This document shows positions 23,048 to 34,794 of a stretch of 64,000 bases of DNA, piece by piece. Under the pieces are notes generated by a model. That model was not told the DNA's origin and ran no database searches. It saw nothing but the letters and a program-made list of their open reading frames with translations. Source of the DNA: Nymphaea colorata. Lineage: Eukaryota > Streptophyta > Magnoliopsida > Nymphaeales > Nymphaeaceae. Position 1 is the stretch's first letter; every line of letters starts with the position of its first letter. The DNA lies in assembly GCF_008831285.2 (NCBI RefSeq), contig NC_045140.1:26306131-26370130 (forward strand). Direction: 5' to 3'. Made by a program: the position numbers and the translations under genes.

Positions 23048-26000
23048 CGAACGGCAACGTACGAGCACTGGTGGTTTCTGGGATTTGCAGCGTTGAAAGA
23101 CGGAAGCGGCTTGGATAAAGGGGAGCAAAGGAAAAGGGCGCATATAAATCGTTGGGCGGTTGGAAAACTTGGGCGCCCCCTGGAGCTGTTGTCCCAAAAC
23201 CGCGTACTTTGCGGATCACGGGGCCCCATACGGGTACGGGTCTTACCCGATTCCAATATGCCTTGGAGTTGGACTAGGGGAGTTACCAGGTCAGATCCAG
23301 AACCCGTAATTCATCGTATCGGCTCATGCCGCCGATTCGAATCGGCAGACTCGGGTTGATTTTTAGGACACCGTCCACAAACTCGGTCCAACGTATTAAG
23401 ACTTTCGAAACGAGACGCCATTTGGACAACCGATCCGGTCTTGTTGAGTGCGGCTCGTCTCTTTTAATTCGATTCGGGGCGGATCCATCACCGACTGACG
23501 TGTCCAAACACTATTGGGTGCTGTAGTTGAAGGTGCAATTAAGGAGGACGTTGGACGTTGTCGCGTGATGAGGAGGGCCTTGTAGTTCTAGAAGGAATGG
23601 TTGCGAGAGGGAGACCCAGCACTGGGCTTCTAGAAGGTGGGGTCCCACTCAACTGAATCGTCAACCACCAGCACTGCATTAAAAAAAAAAGTTCGATTGG
23701 GCTGAATTTGGAATTCAGATTCAGTTTACCTCCAAATCGGTTTTAAATAAACCCTACATTCAATATCTATAATATTTCGAAAGCCGGTTGATGCAGCTCA
23801 GATTAAGTTGTCTATTTAGAAGTCGAATTCATTTGAGAATTTGAAAGTCAAATCTAAAATGTAAAGATTAGATTTCAAATCCGGATTTAAATCTGAGTAT
23901 CGATAAATGGGATACAGTAACATCAGAATGAATGAATTCGCTGACATCCTCCGCACTTTTCTACCTAGAAGGTAACAGAGAGACCAGCGGGGACCTCCGA
24001 TTAGGTAACAAATGTGAATTCTAGAAGATGGCGACGGGCAACCAACGCAGCATAAGAAGGACATTAATGGAGGGTTTTTAGCTGCGAGACTGCTGTTAAG
24101 TTGCAGATGGAGACATTTCAACGGATGAAAGTTCGAAACAGAAAAGTTCAGGCTAGGGCATCTGCTTACTGATTACTTTATGGGCATCTTCTTCTTGAAG
24201 CTGTTCTTCTTTTCTTCTAGATGGATTGGAAGCATTAGATGAGGTCTTTTGGAGAGAGAGAGAGAGAGCACGTTAATAAATGGAATTGTTGAATTTGAAT
24301 TTTCTTTTTCCTTTCATTTCTTCTAGATTGAGAGAGAGAGAGAGGGAGCCGACAAAAATAGGAATTTATTGACAAGATTGAGGGACGAGTATTCACAAAG
24401 AAACCAAAAAGTCAGCAAAAAAAAGTAACGAAATCAAAGTTAACAATGAAGCAACCAAACAAAAAAGAAGAAGGAACAGAGATATGAGAGAGAGAGAGAG
24501 TGAGATCCGGTAAAATGAAAATATATTAACCAAAACGAGTGATGAGAGGGAGAGAGAGTCTTGAGCTTTACACTGCTGAGAGTGATAATCACGGGGTGCG
24601 GCTTCTGTTTCCAAAAAAACAAATGGATGCCTTCAAACTATTTCACAAGACTAATGTGAAAAAACTGCCTGCTTGCAACAATTATGTCTATGTACATCTC
24701 AATGTTCATCGATTCTTGGAACTGGTGTTCTAATAATACAACGTTCTTTTCAAGCCACATCTTAAACCTCATGGCTGTCACACCGCTTAGGAGCATTAAA
24801 CCTTGCAGTCGTGATTTGTTTTGATCAAATTAGGTAAGCCCTTGAACCACCTAAAAGTTGGCGTATATTTGTGTTTAGGATTCATGGCATTGTTAATCTG
24901 GGAATATTCCTTGTAGAATTTGAAGAAAACAGAGCTAGAAGGACATTTCGACATAAAAAGAAGCGTGACTGACAGGGCTTCATGTTACAGATTTTAAAGG
25001 GTGCTCGTAAATAATGCTTTTCGTAGGCAATTCCGCAGGCAAGATTTCAAATTACCCATAAAGTGAGCAGTGATGAACTCGGAGGATCAGGAGATGCTGC
25101 AGAATAGCAAATCATTGATCTTTAAGCTTCGCGTGAACGGACCAACAGTTTTGGATTTTCATGCATATGTTACTGTTCGCAGAAGCCGTTTTTCGAACTT
25201 ATGGACAAGAAGGTAGATAATTTTCATGAAAAATTCAACTTGGTCTTCACTGTAAATAACATCCACGCAAAGTATGAAGAATACAAAGCTTGTTTCAGTG
25301 CCTCCAAGTAGCCAAACATGGCACCAAATCGCCATAGCTTAATCCTGCATCTTCCATCGTGAACGCCTAAGCTATTTTACGTGGGCTAGACGGCATCAGT
25401 AATAGATAATGGAGATCCATGGCAAGGGACAGAGGAATAGGGGCCAGAAATTCTGTCCTGTGATTGATTTGAGCTTGTATTCTTTCAAGCTCTTCTCTCC
25501 ATCTGTCCGTCTGTCTGTCTGTCTCTGTCTCTCTCTCTTGTGTGTTCATCTTCTGCGTTGAAGGTGGCGGCTTCCGCAGCGGTTTCTGTTGGCTTGGTGG
25601 TTCTGAGAGTCGTATTTTGTCAAATGTAACCAAAAGCATCATCATGGTCCGCGAGAGATAGGGCGTAAGCTGGCGTGAGATCCGAGCAGAGGCGGAAGCC
25701 GTCAAGTGACTCAAGTCTTCCTCATTGGCGTTCTTTTGTAAGCTTTTCTTTCACAAATTTCCATACCTGCTATCAGAGAAAATGTGGTTTCTGGTCGCCT
25801 GGTGCATCCATTTTCCTAATTTGATGGCTTCTTTCCTTCTCAGGATGGATGGATTCAAGTATGCTTCTTGAAGCTTAATGTGTGGTCTCAAAATTGGTTC
25901 CTCATATTTTATTGCCAAACTGTGAAAAATGAAGATAGAACAGAAAGTTAGGTAATTGAACTCTTTGTCGAATACAAACTTCCTAATGGGAATCAAGTCT

Positions 26001-26084
26001 ACCGGTTTTCTAACTTGTAATTTTACCTTTAGGGGCATCTTTTCTGTGCACTAATTGTGGTTCACTGCCATTCTCTTTTGATAC
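23048..26084. other. Intergenic region upstream of the DnaJ gene
   Basis: A GC-rich stretch up to about 23500 (DnaJ promoter side) gives way to AT-rich DNA. There are several short GA runs (about 24253-24268, 24329-24346, 24484-24502, 24543-24560) and a CTGT-type simple repeat near 25503-25540. Segment 23690-23900 is rich in GAATTTGAA/TTCAAATCC phrases shared with other parts of the window. Open frames here are low complexity and not called as genes. Confidence 0.4.
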
Positions 26085-28530
26085 ACAAAACATGCGTTTC
26101 ATGCGTACCTTCCGCTTCAAGCTTTCCTGAATGACGCCAGGGATGGGTTCTTTTGGCAGAGATTGCGTCTTGAGACTCAAGTTTCTAATAGTTGAAAGGT
26201 TTGTTTTGTTGCTTCAGATGGAAGTAAAGTATCTTTAGGGCTGGTACGGCAAACAGATGAACATGACCCAAAGATTAAGATAGATTCATGAAACTTAAAA
26301 AAATATTTTATGAATCTTCCCCACTGTTCTATTTGAAAAATGGGCCCTTATGTCACCTACTTGCCACTTCCAGAGGGGTCCTTTCGAGTTGCTTAACTTG
26401 CTTTGCAGAGAACCCTGATAACGAGCTCGAAATCAGCCTGGAAAATGGTAAGATTGGTGAATTTCTGTTCAATTGCATGTAGTTTGTGTCGAGATTCTCA
26501 TGCAGTTCCCACTTCCAGTGAAAAAAGGAAAAAAAAAGAAAATCCTTAATATGGTTCTGAGTCTTCTGACAATGACTTAATGATCCAACTGGTTAGTATG
26601 TGCACAATTGGAAGTGGATGTTTGGTTTGATTTCCAGGAGATCTTGCCGAAAGAAACAATATACTTTTCGTGCCTGCTGGAGATTTAATCGCTTTGATGT
26701 TGTCAAGTATGAGGTAGATAAGAATTCTTTTTTAATAAAACTGGAATCGAAGCATGTCATGAGTTGGTCAACAAGAACTTATTGTTGCAAGAATATACAA
26801 ACATAGAGTATCGAAGATTCGAATACAATATGAATATCTGCACTTCGAACCAAATGTCGTTACTATAAAAGAGGCCACAATTCAGAATCTCAGATCCCAT
26901 TTCATCGTTTTTGAGTGTGCATCTTAAATTTTGCCTGGGTGAATTATGCAGCGCAGTTGGGAAGCACTTGGACGTTTTCTCTAACTCTGATAGTAAGGTA
27001 CTGCATGAACATTTTTTTTTTTTCATTTTATTAGGCATTAGATATTTTGAACTTGTGGGTGGTGCACATGGGGTGCATTCTGTACTAATTTTTCACTGCA
27101 GGTGTAATACAAGGCACTGAAAGTATGAAATTTTGATCGGAGCTATGAAAGTCTACTTCATTAATGTCGAATAATTCCTAAACAGAAAAAAGATCAAGAT
27201 TATTACTATGATACATACATATTTTGCAAATTTAAGACGGTCTGTTGGTATGGATGCAACTGGAACTGCATTTAGGTCTAAATATACATGAGAGTGAGGT
27301 AAAATAATCAAAGATTTGTTTTCCTTGCTTCTGCTGTAGGAATCTGTTTCCTTATTCGGGGTGGGGGGTTGGACACTTAGCACATGCCACCATTTTAAAT
27401 GGTGAAGAAAAGTAGAAAGTTTCTCTTTAAGAATGTCAGCATGTCTGAATTTTGGTTGATAGAACAGACAAGTACTTGCAGAATTCAAGAAATCTTCACT
27501 TTTTGCTTACACTTTAAGTTGCCTTTTTAATGCTGGTGGCCATCTTCTCGAGCATTCAATAAACTCTCCCTCTATTCTCATCATAAAAATTCATTGCCCT
27601 TGGTGAACAGCCTAGAAGGCGTGATTTTGATTCCAAGAAGCTTCTTCTCCTAGAGGGATCGATATTGAGGGCTAAACTTCTTCGAAGAACCACCAAGGAC
27701 TGTTTCTTTTCTTACCCCACGGAAGATGGAAAGAGGTGAACCATGCTCTTAATTTTCTTTCTGTGCACCAATCCTGTGCTCTTAATTTTCTATCTGTACA
27801 CCAATGACATTCATTCTGCTTCTTTTTGTTCGACTAATGATTGACAATTTTCCAGTTTTCTGAAAATATGGAATCTGAATGACCATGCAGGGCTCTTGGC
27901 GTGTTCAACTCCAAGGAGCAAGCTGGTAATTACTGGAAGCTTAACGAGATACCTTGTGTAATTACTGGAAGCTTATGTTCTAAAGATGTTAATAAATTAC
28001 CTACTATGAAATCGAAGAGTGGAACAGTGATATGATCATATATGCCTATGATTTACTATCTTGGATCTGAGAAGACTTTCACATAATCAGATACAGGTGA
28101 CAGAAGAAGACCAAGAACTCAATAATTAATGTCTATGACGAACATCTTGCAGATATACTTGTCTATCCTCCTGAAAGTGCATCTCATGGCATCACACTGA
28201 AATTGCGAGAATTTGAAGTTACACCCTTATTGCTGTCGAGAAATTGTGCAACCAAGCATCGTCTGCTCTGCTCCAATTGGACTAGTTAACATGATCAGTC
28301 CTGAGGGTGCCATCAAGGAGTTGAGATGTGAATCTGCTTGCCGATCAAAGGTGCACAATGGAGTAAGGAACAAGGTCTTTTTGGTGGAGATTTGTGCGGC
28401 ATCACCCAGAAAGTGAAAGTTGATTCCAGAAAAACAAACTACAAATATGATGAAAAATCTAGGAGGGTTATTCTTGTTTCAGGAATTACGGATGCGGAGT
28501 TGAACTTATGGATTGCAGATCTCCAGTAAC
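26085..28530 (+). pseudogene. Old, internally deleted raffinose-synthase-family pseudogene
   Basis: Ordered blocks match exons of the intact gene at 34795-38783. At 26089-26210 there is FRFKL then an in-frame TGA (26128-26130) where the intact gene has WW, followed by MGSFGRD. At 26340-26445 lies the [11 protein letters not shown] block. 26640-26710 corresponds to the exon ending in F(D/E)V(V/I). 26940-27000 matches the exon encoding [15 protein letters not shown], and 27040-27115 the [19 protein letters not shown] exon. The next matching block is 27600-27736 ([14 protein letters not shown]), then 27858-27925 (LKIWNLN), then 28150-28530, ending VDSRKTNYKYDEKS...LNLW and a TAA. Exon 1 and exons 6-10, which carry the DDGWQ and KVDVQN catalytic motifs, are missing. 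It is more diverged than the copy at 42 kb, so it is an older duplicate. Confidence 0.8.
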
Positions 28531-30079
28531 GAGTGAACTTTGTCTTCTTCATAGGGCTTCTTTTCTTTGATGATTCTCCCCATTTACTACTGCGAAGATC
28601 TCAGAGTTGTCTCCGAGCAAGCACTGCAAACTTGTATTATCCTTCCATGGAAGTTTACGGCTGTCTAGAAAGCAGTAATATTAAATTTATAAATGTAGAA
28701 GTTTCCTGAAAAAAAGAAATTATGATTTTACTGTGGCACTTATAATGGTCAACATGACCTGGAAAAAAATGTACCGTTCAAAATATCTCTTATTTTCTAA
28801 ATATCATCTTTTTATCACAGTATAAGTATGAAACTAGCAGTTATAATAACTGCTCACGAATTTTTATTTTATTGGCCCAGCTACCATGTGGGTGTTGGTG
28901 TATATATATATATATGCACAAATAAAAATTATTATAATTTTTTTAAAATATTTTAAATAACAAACTACTGCTTTTGAAAAAGTTAACAAAGCTTAATTTT
29001 TGAAAAAAAATCAGAAAATATTAATTTTTAATATAGAACCGCTCCTCCTTTGGCCTACAGAAGGAGAATCTTTTTATGACTTCGTGTGAAAATTAAGGTA
29101 GGTTGCTCTTTAAAAATTTCTTCCAAAAAAGAGAGCACCAATCTTTTTAATCTATTAAAAGAGGTATTAGGATTGTCCTTTTGTCACGAAGAAAGCTCTT
29201 GGTTATCGGAAGAGTGTCTTCTAAACAGTTGAAAGCATGACGAATTGTGAGCCAACGATTTTTAAATTCAGGCACTGATAATCATGGTAGTCGGCATCTG
29301 CGACCTGCGAAGTGCCCAAACGGAGAGAAAGCATGGGGTGGAGCATTTTCCGGCGCCTTAACTGCAATACTGAAGAGCAGGGCAGAAGACGGCGGCATTT
29401 GATCATAGCTCAATCAGACGCATAAAAAGAAGTGAATGTCTTCTGCAATTATGAATTAGCAGCCGCCGGAAAAAAACAAGCAAGGGATGCAGTTTCAGAA
29501 CCATGGGGGTCGGAATTTTTACAGACCGCACGTCCTCACCCCACACACCGAATCAAGAATGCAATCGGCGTCGTACCACACTGAGGATAGACCGCAGGGA
29601 TCCGACTGCATCTATTCATGTCGGCTTCCGGAGTCCTATCGTGACTTCACGTTCATCCATCGCATTCTCTACACATGTGACCAACTTTTTCGCCAAATGC
29701 ATTCAATATACTGCTAACTCCGTGTCTTTTCTGTAAAGGCGGACATTGAATCTATTATTTTAAGTTCCTTACATTTGTTTACCAATGTATCAAAACCGTC
29801 AGACTGTATCCAGATGCCACCCCACATAACTTGAAAATGAGTGGTTCCGTGTGGGCAGCTGCCCACAAAGGCCCACACCAGCCTCTGCCACCGGTATCAA
29901 GTTGTTTTTGTTGTCTTTTTAGGGAGAGAGTAAGCACATATACTTTTAGAACAATGAAAATCTATCACAAGATCTTCAATGTTATGCAATATTTACTAAA
30001 GAGAAATCCTACCGTTTTCAAATCCTTGTAATTGGTTCTTAAAATCAGGAACCTAACCAGATCTTGTAACATGCTGATT

Positions 30080-30146
<67 letters not shown>

Positions 30147-30693
30147 CTCATCTCACGCTAATAGATGAGCGAGAGATATTCTCTCGTATCCTTGTATTAT
30201 CTCCTATTCTACTTTCTAATATTATCAACTTAATGAAACATATGAAAAATCAGAGGGAAAAATGATGAGTAAAAGTAGAGATAAAATCAGCGTGCATCAA
30301 TGGATGTGACGTTTGGTTGGAGACTGAAAAGCAATTGAAAACCATACACCTGAGTGGACGTGTTTTGTTTTATGCAATTCTATTGCAAAACTTTGAACGA
30401 CATATAAATCTTGCTTATTTTGAAATATTGCAATTTGATTGTCAAAAGGCCATGATAAAGATAGCTTTTGCTTTGTTTTTCTTGTCTGTACATGTTCTGC
30501 GTATGTTTTGTATGCGGGCATGGTCTTCAGTTTTCAATGAGCTAAACAAAAATATTGAAATCGAGAAAACCTTTCCTGAAAACATGAGAGATAGGTAACT
30601 TGTATTAGCTCACCTCTTGTGCCTGTTATACAGAGCTGGATTCAGATCCAGACCACAAGAAAGCTAGGGCGATGATTTCACATTGTTTATGTT
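28531..30693. other. Intergenic, AT-rich
   Basis: No gene recognised. A phrase containing CGTCCTCACCCCACAC near 29528 recurs at about 41147 downstream of the intact RFS gene, suggesting that flanking DNA was copied along with the RFS genes. A long TA microsatellite lies at 30083-30143. Confidence 0.4.
30083..30143. repeat. (TA)n microsatellite, about 30 units
   Basis: Uninterrupted alternating TA run of about 60 bases. Confidence 0.95.
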
Positions 30694-30884
30694 CAGGAGC
30701 GGAGCAAGAAATTTTTCATGAAGGGGGTTAAATTAAAGTTTTTAAATTTTGACAAGGGCTGTATTATCATTTTTTAAAATTTTTATATGAAACAATTTTT
30801 TTTTCTAAAATTTACATGTAAATTTTTTAATTTTTTTTTAGGCTGGGCCAAGACGCATGCATGTCCCCCTTGGTTCCGCCCCTG
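30694..30884. mobile_element. hAT-type MITE, 191 bp, with perfect 8-bp target-site duplication
   Basis: The element starts CAGGAGCGGAGC and ends with ...GGTTCCGCCCCTG, imperfect terminal inverted repeats of the CAGGGGCGGA type known from hAT transposons. It is flanked on both sides by the identical 8-base word TTTATGTT (30686-30693 and 30885-30892), the target-duplication size of the hAT superfamily. The interior is AT-rich and non-coding, so it is non-autonomous. A diverged relative lies at 41341-41534. Confidence 0.85.
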
Positions 30885-30892
30885 TTTATGTT

Positions 30893-32764
30893 ATCTGGGC
30901 TACTATTCTCTTTCCTTTGTTTGTAGTTTCTCAAGTTAGACATCATTTGTTTGATGTGATGAGAACATATAACATCAGCTTGTGTCACCTTATTGGTTGC
31001 CTATAATTAACAATTTTTAGATGTAAATGACCTGGGTTCAAATATTTAAACATTTGTTGCAAAAAGCGGTATTGGCATCACATTGGATGATATGTATTGT
31101 TACCAATTATCGGCCCATATCACCTTATTTTGTGATTTTACAAATTCAAAAATAAGCCCAAATTTTTAAAGTGACCTGAAAATAAAAAATAAGAACCAGT
31201 GTTGGCCCTATATCGCATACGTATAGGTTGATATGGTCCGGTATGGATTTTAAATACATTTCAATTCAGAACTCGAGAAAAAATATTAAATTGCCAATGC
31301 CATATCCTACGAGTTTAATATACATGCCTATATAATCGGCGTCGCATATTTATAGTTCCACCTGACATACTCAGCCTATCGAGCTTTGTCCTATGCAGAA
31401 AAATGGAATATACACATAGTCCGAAGCCTTCACATCACATCAGGTGCTTTTTATGAGGAAAAAAAAAAGGAAAAATTTAAGACATATGCAAGGCAGACAG
31501 TAGTAAATTTCAAACTCTAAGAGGCGTTTATAAACATATAAAATGATAATTAAGTACTACATGCAATGCAAATATAAGACAATTTTTGTGGAACAATGAC
31601 TTATTACATCAACCCACGTATATCTCATCATTTAGAGCAAGCCAACAAAATGCAATAGAGAGTTATTGACCTGCAAGTTGCTCTACAATAAGCTGACATC
31701 CCAAGACACCGAAAGTAAGTTATGTATCTTAGAAAGACAAAAAGTTAGGTCAAAGATGTACATGACACGACACGTTCATGCCCGAACTAGATGTGTCCTA
31801 GACATCCCCATCCACCCAAACAAACACGCTCTCAGTTGAAGGAAGAAGGCAGAAAATGGTTAATGTCTCAATATGCAAACCGGCACCATGTCCAACAACA
31901 GTTTCTGCGTCTTGTTGGAGGTCACGAATGAACAAAGCGGCGATCACAACCAAGGTGTGTTCTAGATTGGCTTCCTTTTCCACATAAAACAAAAGAACTG
32001 CACACTGGCTTTTTATAAGCCGACGTGAGTCGCTTTAAAGCACTGCTCTGCTGCCTGCCTTTTAAGTTGTTCTCTCTGGAAGCTTTTTCTCAACAACCCA
32101 GTGAGTGCAGCAGGGCAACATGTGGGTGAGATTCCTGCTGGTTTTGGACTCTCATGGGGCCTTATATGAAGTGAGAAGAAAAATCTAACATAAACCAGCG
32201 GCTGGTATTCGTCATGGGGCCGTTCTTTAAGTGAAGAGTAAGGCACAAATACAATGGTTCTGTCGTAGGTCCCACTGGCTCTGAGATGAGACCTCAGCCT
32301 GCCCCCTCTTCATATAGATCCACATTTTCATGCATTCAGGCTTTCAGTGACCTTGTCTTCAACTGTTTCGCCAGTTGCATGAGCTGAGTTGTGTACATGC
32401 GCTTGCTGCCAAATTAAGGGTAGTTTAAAGACCGCATGATTGTAAGTACAGGTTTGAATAAAAGTAAGATACAAAAAGAGATGTTTCATTTCTAGCTAAA
32501 TGTTCACATGAGTACATTTGTTTTGGTGGATGGAGTAAACAATTGTGTGCTGAATAATGACATCCATCCATTAGTTGTTGCGGCACTTCTTAAGAAAAGA
32601 ACAAGCCATGGATGTATTAAACCCAACAAAGTAATTTTTTGAGTGAGCAAGAGGATTAATCTCACTGTTAGAGCGAGAGCTAAGCCTACCCCCTCTCCTC
32701 TTTACATACTTCTTTTATAGTACAAGAACATAATTCTCCATAAGTCCAACATGTGACTTAATCA
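30893..32764. other. Intergenic between MITE and TRIM element
   Basis: No supported gene. Around 31190-31370 repeated TAT/CGTAT phrases resemble sequence inserted in the RFS pseudogene intron near 43740-43890, possibly one repeat family. Minus-strand open frames at 31798-31992 and 32013-32246 were considered, but no domain could be recognised. Confidence 0.35.
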
Positions 32765-33244
32765 TTTTATAGTACAAGAGCGGATGCTTGTGCCTTAAGG
32801 AGGTGGACTACTGTAACACCTCAAAAATTTAGTCACGTATTAAAGATTGTGAGAGATATTCAAAAACTTATAAATGAGGTTATTAACTAGATGGTTGTAC
32901 TAGTTCTTAGCCTTTTTAGGGTTAGAGCTGAACTTGCTAGGAGGTGGGTTGAGATCCATCAAACTAGGGGTTCGAGCCTAAAAGTGGGTCGAATTGTTAT
33001 AGTGGTATTAGAGCCGGTTCAACACTCAGACATAGGGTCTCATACGCATAGACTCGTGTGCCTTAAGGGAGTGGATTGTAACACCCCTAAAATTTAGTTT
33101 CGCATCGAAGATTGTGAGAGATTTTCAAGAGCTTATAAAGGAGGCTATTAACTAGGTGGTTGTTATGGTTTATAGTTTTTTTGAGTGCTAGAGCCGAAAA
33201 TGCTAGGGGGACTGAGCGGACAGTAGGTCAGATTGTTGCAATAG
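32765..33244 (+). mobile_element. TRIM-like LTR element in tandem arrangement
   Basis: Two similar terminal-repeat copies begin TGTAACACC (32812 and 33077), 265 bases apart, each continuing AAAATTTAGT...GATTGTGAGAGAT. After the first copy lies TGGTATTAGAGC (33003-33014), one base from the tRNA-iMet primer-binding site. Just before the second copy is a purine-rich tract, TTAAGGGAGTGGA (33063-33075). The first copy is preceded by the same kind of tract, GTGCCTTAAGGAGGTGGA (32790-32807), as though another unit once lay upstream. A ~170-190-bp LTR with an internal region of only ~75 bp and no coding capacity fits a terminal-repeat retrotransposon in miniature, which is known to form such head-to-tail arrays. 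Confidence 0.7.
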
Positions 33245-34604
33245 CCCACACATAATACATGAAAGGAAAGACATTGGATTTAGCCTCACTATTTTAGTGC
33301 AACTTGATTTTTTTTTTTACTATGCATTTGTAAAGTAGTAAGAAAGAAACGATAAGGGTGTCAATAATCAAGTTCTGATCTTGTCATTTTGTTGCCCGAC
33401 CTTTTCTATGAAGCACGCGACCACCCTTGTCAAGAAAGAAAAATGACAAAAGAAATTGCTTCATCAAATGTGCCGGTCGAGCTCGCGTGCAGGCTTTCCG
33501 CTCCATCGGCAAACTCCATTAATGATGTGATTGTTAAAGGATTTACTGTCAATAGAAAAAGAAAATAATCGTAATTTACTCATAAACAAACAGAAGCAGC
33601 CAGTCTTATGACTCATTTATGCAAACAAAATGACAAGAAGTAGTTGGGTCATGGCGTTAGTTCACAAGTTGGTCCTACTAAATGACTTGGTTCGCATTCC
33701 ATTGGGTCAGCCCTCCAAATCCAAATACTTAAGCTCATGTTTGATAATCATGGATTTGAGATTCGAGTGTTTGATAGACGTTAAGATTCAACTTAAAATA
33801 AACAATAGATCTGGGAATCTGCAGATTTCTAATCTTTGGCCGGAGGCAAGGGGAATAAATAAGAATCTTACTTGTGAATTTTTTTGTTTAGCCTATATAA
33901 AAACATTTGAAAAATTATATTTAGTTTCTATTGAAGTTTTGAAACTATAATTCAACCTCTGTAACGAAAACTTCCTTTATTTACCCCTAGGGTTCAAATG
34001 TTAATTTAAGGCATGCAAACATATTGGGTAGGGAGCGGTGGATGTGATTTTAAGATTTGGCCTCTTTGTTGATAGGAGATAATCTTTCATTCTCATCAAA
34101 GGTCTAAGCCAAGTTGACCATGATGTACACTCTTGAGTTATGTTGAGCTCGAGTTCATAAGTCGACTTGAAAATGATGTGTAGCGATTTTTTTAAATATC
34201 TAACTCATTTTTTAATTAAAAAACCAGTATATTGATCATTCAAGTTTGTCGAGCCTTAATCGAGTCAAGCTCGATTTATGACAAAATAATATTTTATATA
34301 TTCAAACGAGTTTTTCAAGCTTTAATTGAGTCGAGCTCGAGCTCAAGCTATTCTTGAGCTCAAGTTTCATTAATCTAGTCGAGCTCGAGGTGGCTGAACT
34401 CGGGCTCGACTCGGCTTGGTTTGTGTTCACCCTGCTGCCGATAGGTCAGAAGTTGGTTCGAGTATCGGTATCCAATATCCACATGAATGGGATCCACAAT
34501 GGGGATTGGTGGAATTCGCACGAGTTGGACCCCGTGGTGGACCGTAGTGGATCTGATGTGTTGCCACGTCAGACGGACTTCCAAATCCGAACGGCTGCTT
34601 GCGT
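33245..34604. other. Intergenic upstream of the RFS tandem duplication
   Basis: No gene recognised. The notable content is a GAGCTCGA-type dispersed repeat at about 34130-34420. Confidence 0.4.
34130..34420. repeat. GAGCTCGAG-type dispersed repeat
   Basis: Recurring GTCGAGCTCGAG, CAAACGAGTTT and AAGCTTTAATTGAGTCGAG phrases. Related sequence occurs at about 54640-55060, 62090-62190 and 62760-62960, and a looser version at about 41760-41900. It has no coding capacity or clear termini. Confidence 0.6.
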
Positions 34605-34690
34605 CATTTGAGAAGAAGATCGGGCTGTCGGAGTTCATGACCCGGACCCGTGACTTCAGCGAGAAAGCTTATGGTGCTTCCCGTCAGGCG

Positions 34691-34700
34691 TTTATATAGC
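34691..34700 (+). promoter_or_regulatory. Putative TATA box of the intact RFS gene
   Basis: TTTATATAGC lies about 100 bases before the ATG. The equivalent place in the decayed copy (near 42104) reads ATTAATAGTC, so the motif is lost there. Confidence 0.55.
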
Positions 34701-34794
34701 TCCCGCTTGTGTTCCCGTCTCTCCGTCTCTGAATTGGTCTTCGTTGCTCGATTTCTGAGTCAGTGAGTGAAGAATCTTTGTGAGGCGGTGAACG

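Noticed and set aside
25367-25714. 115-aa minus-strand open frame with ETETDRQTDR
   Set aside because: Driven by a CTGT/CTCT simple repeat, with no conserved motif.
30083-30143. Possible origin, hairpin or cruciform at the long TA run
   Set aside because: Ordinary dinucleotide microsatellite; similar TA runs occur elsewhere in the window.
31798-32246. Two adjacent minus-strand open frames that might be exons of one gene
   Set aside because: No family signature and no convincing splice pair joining them.
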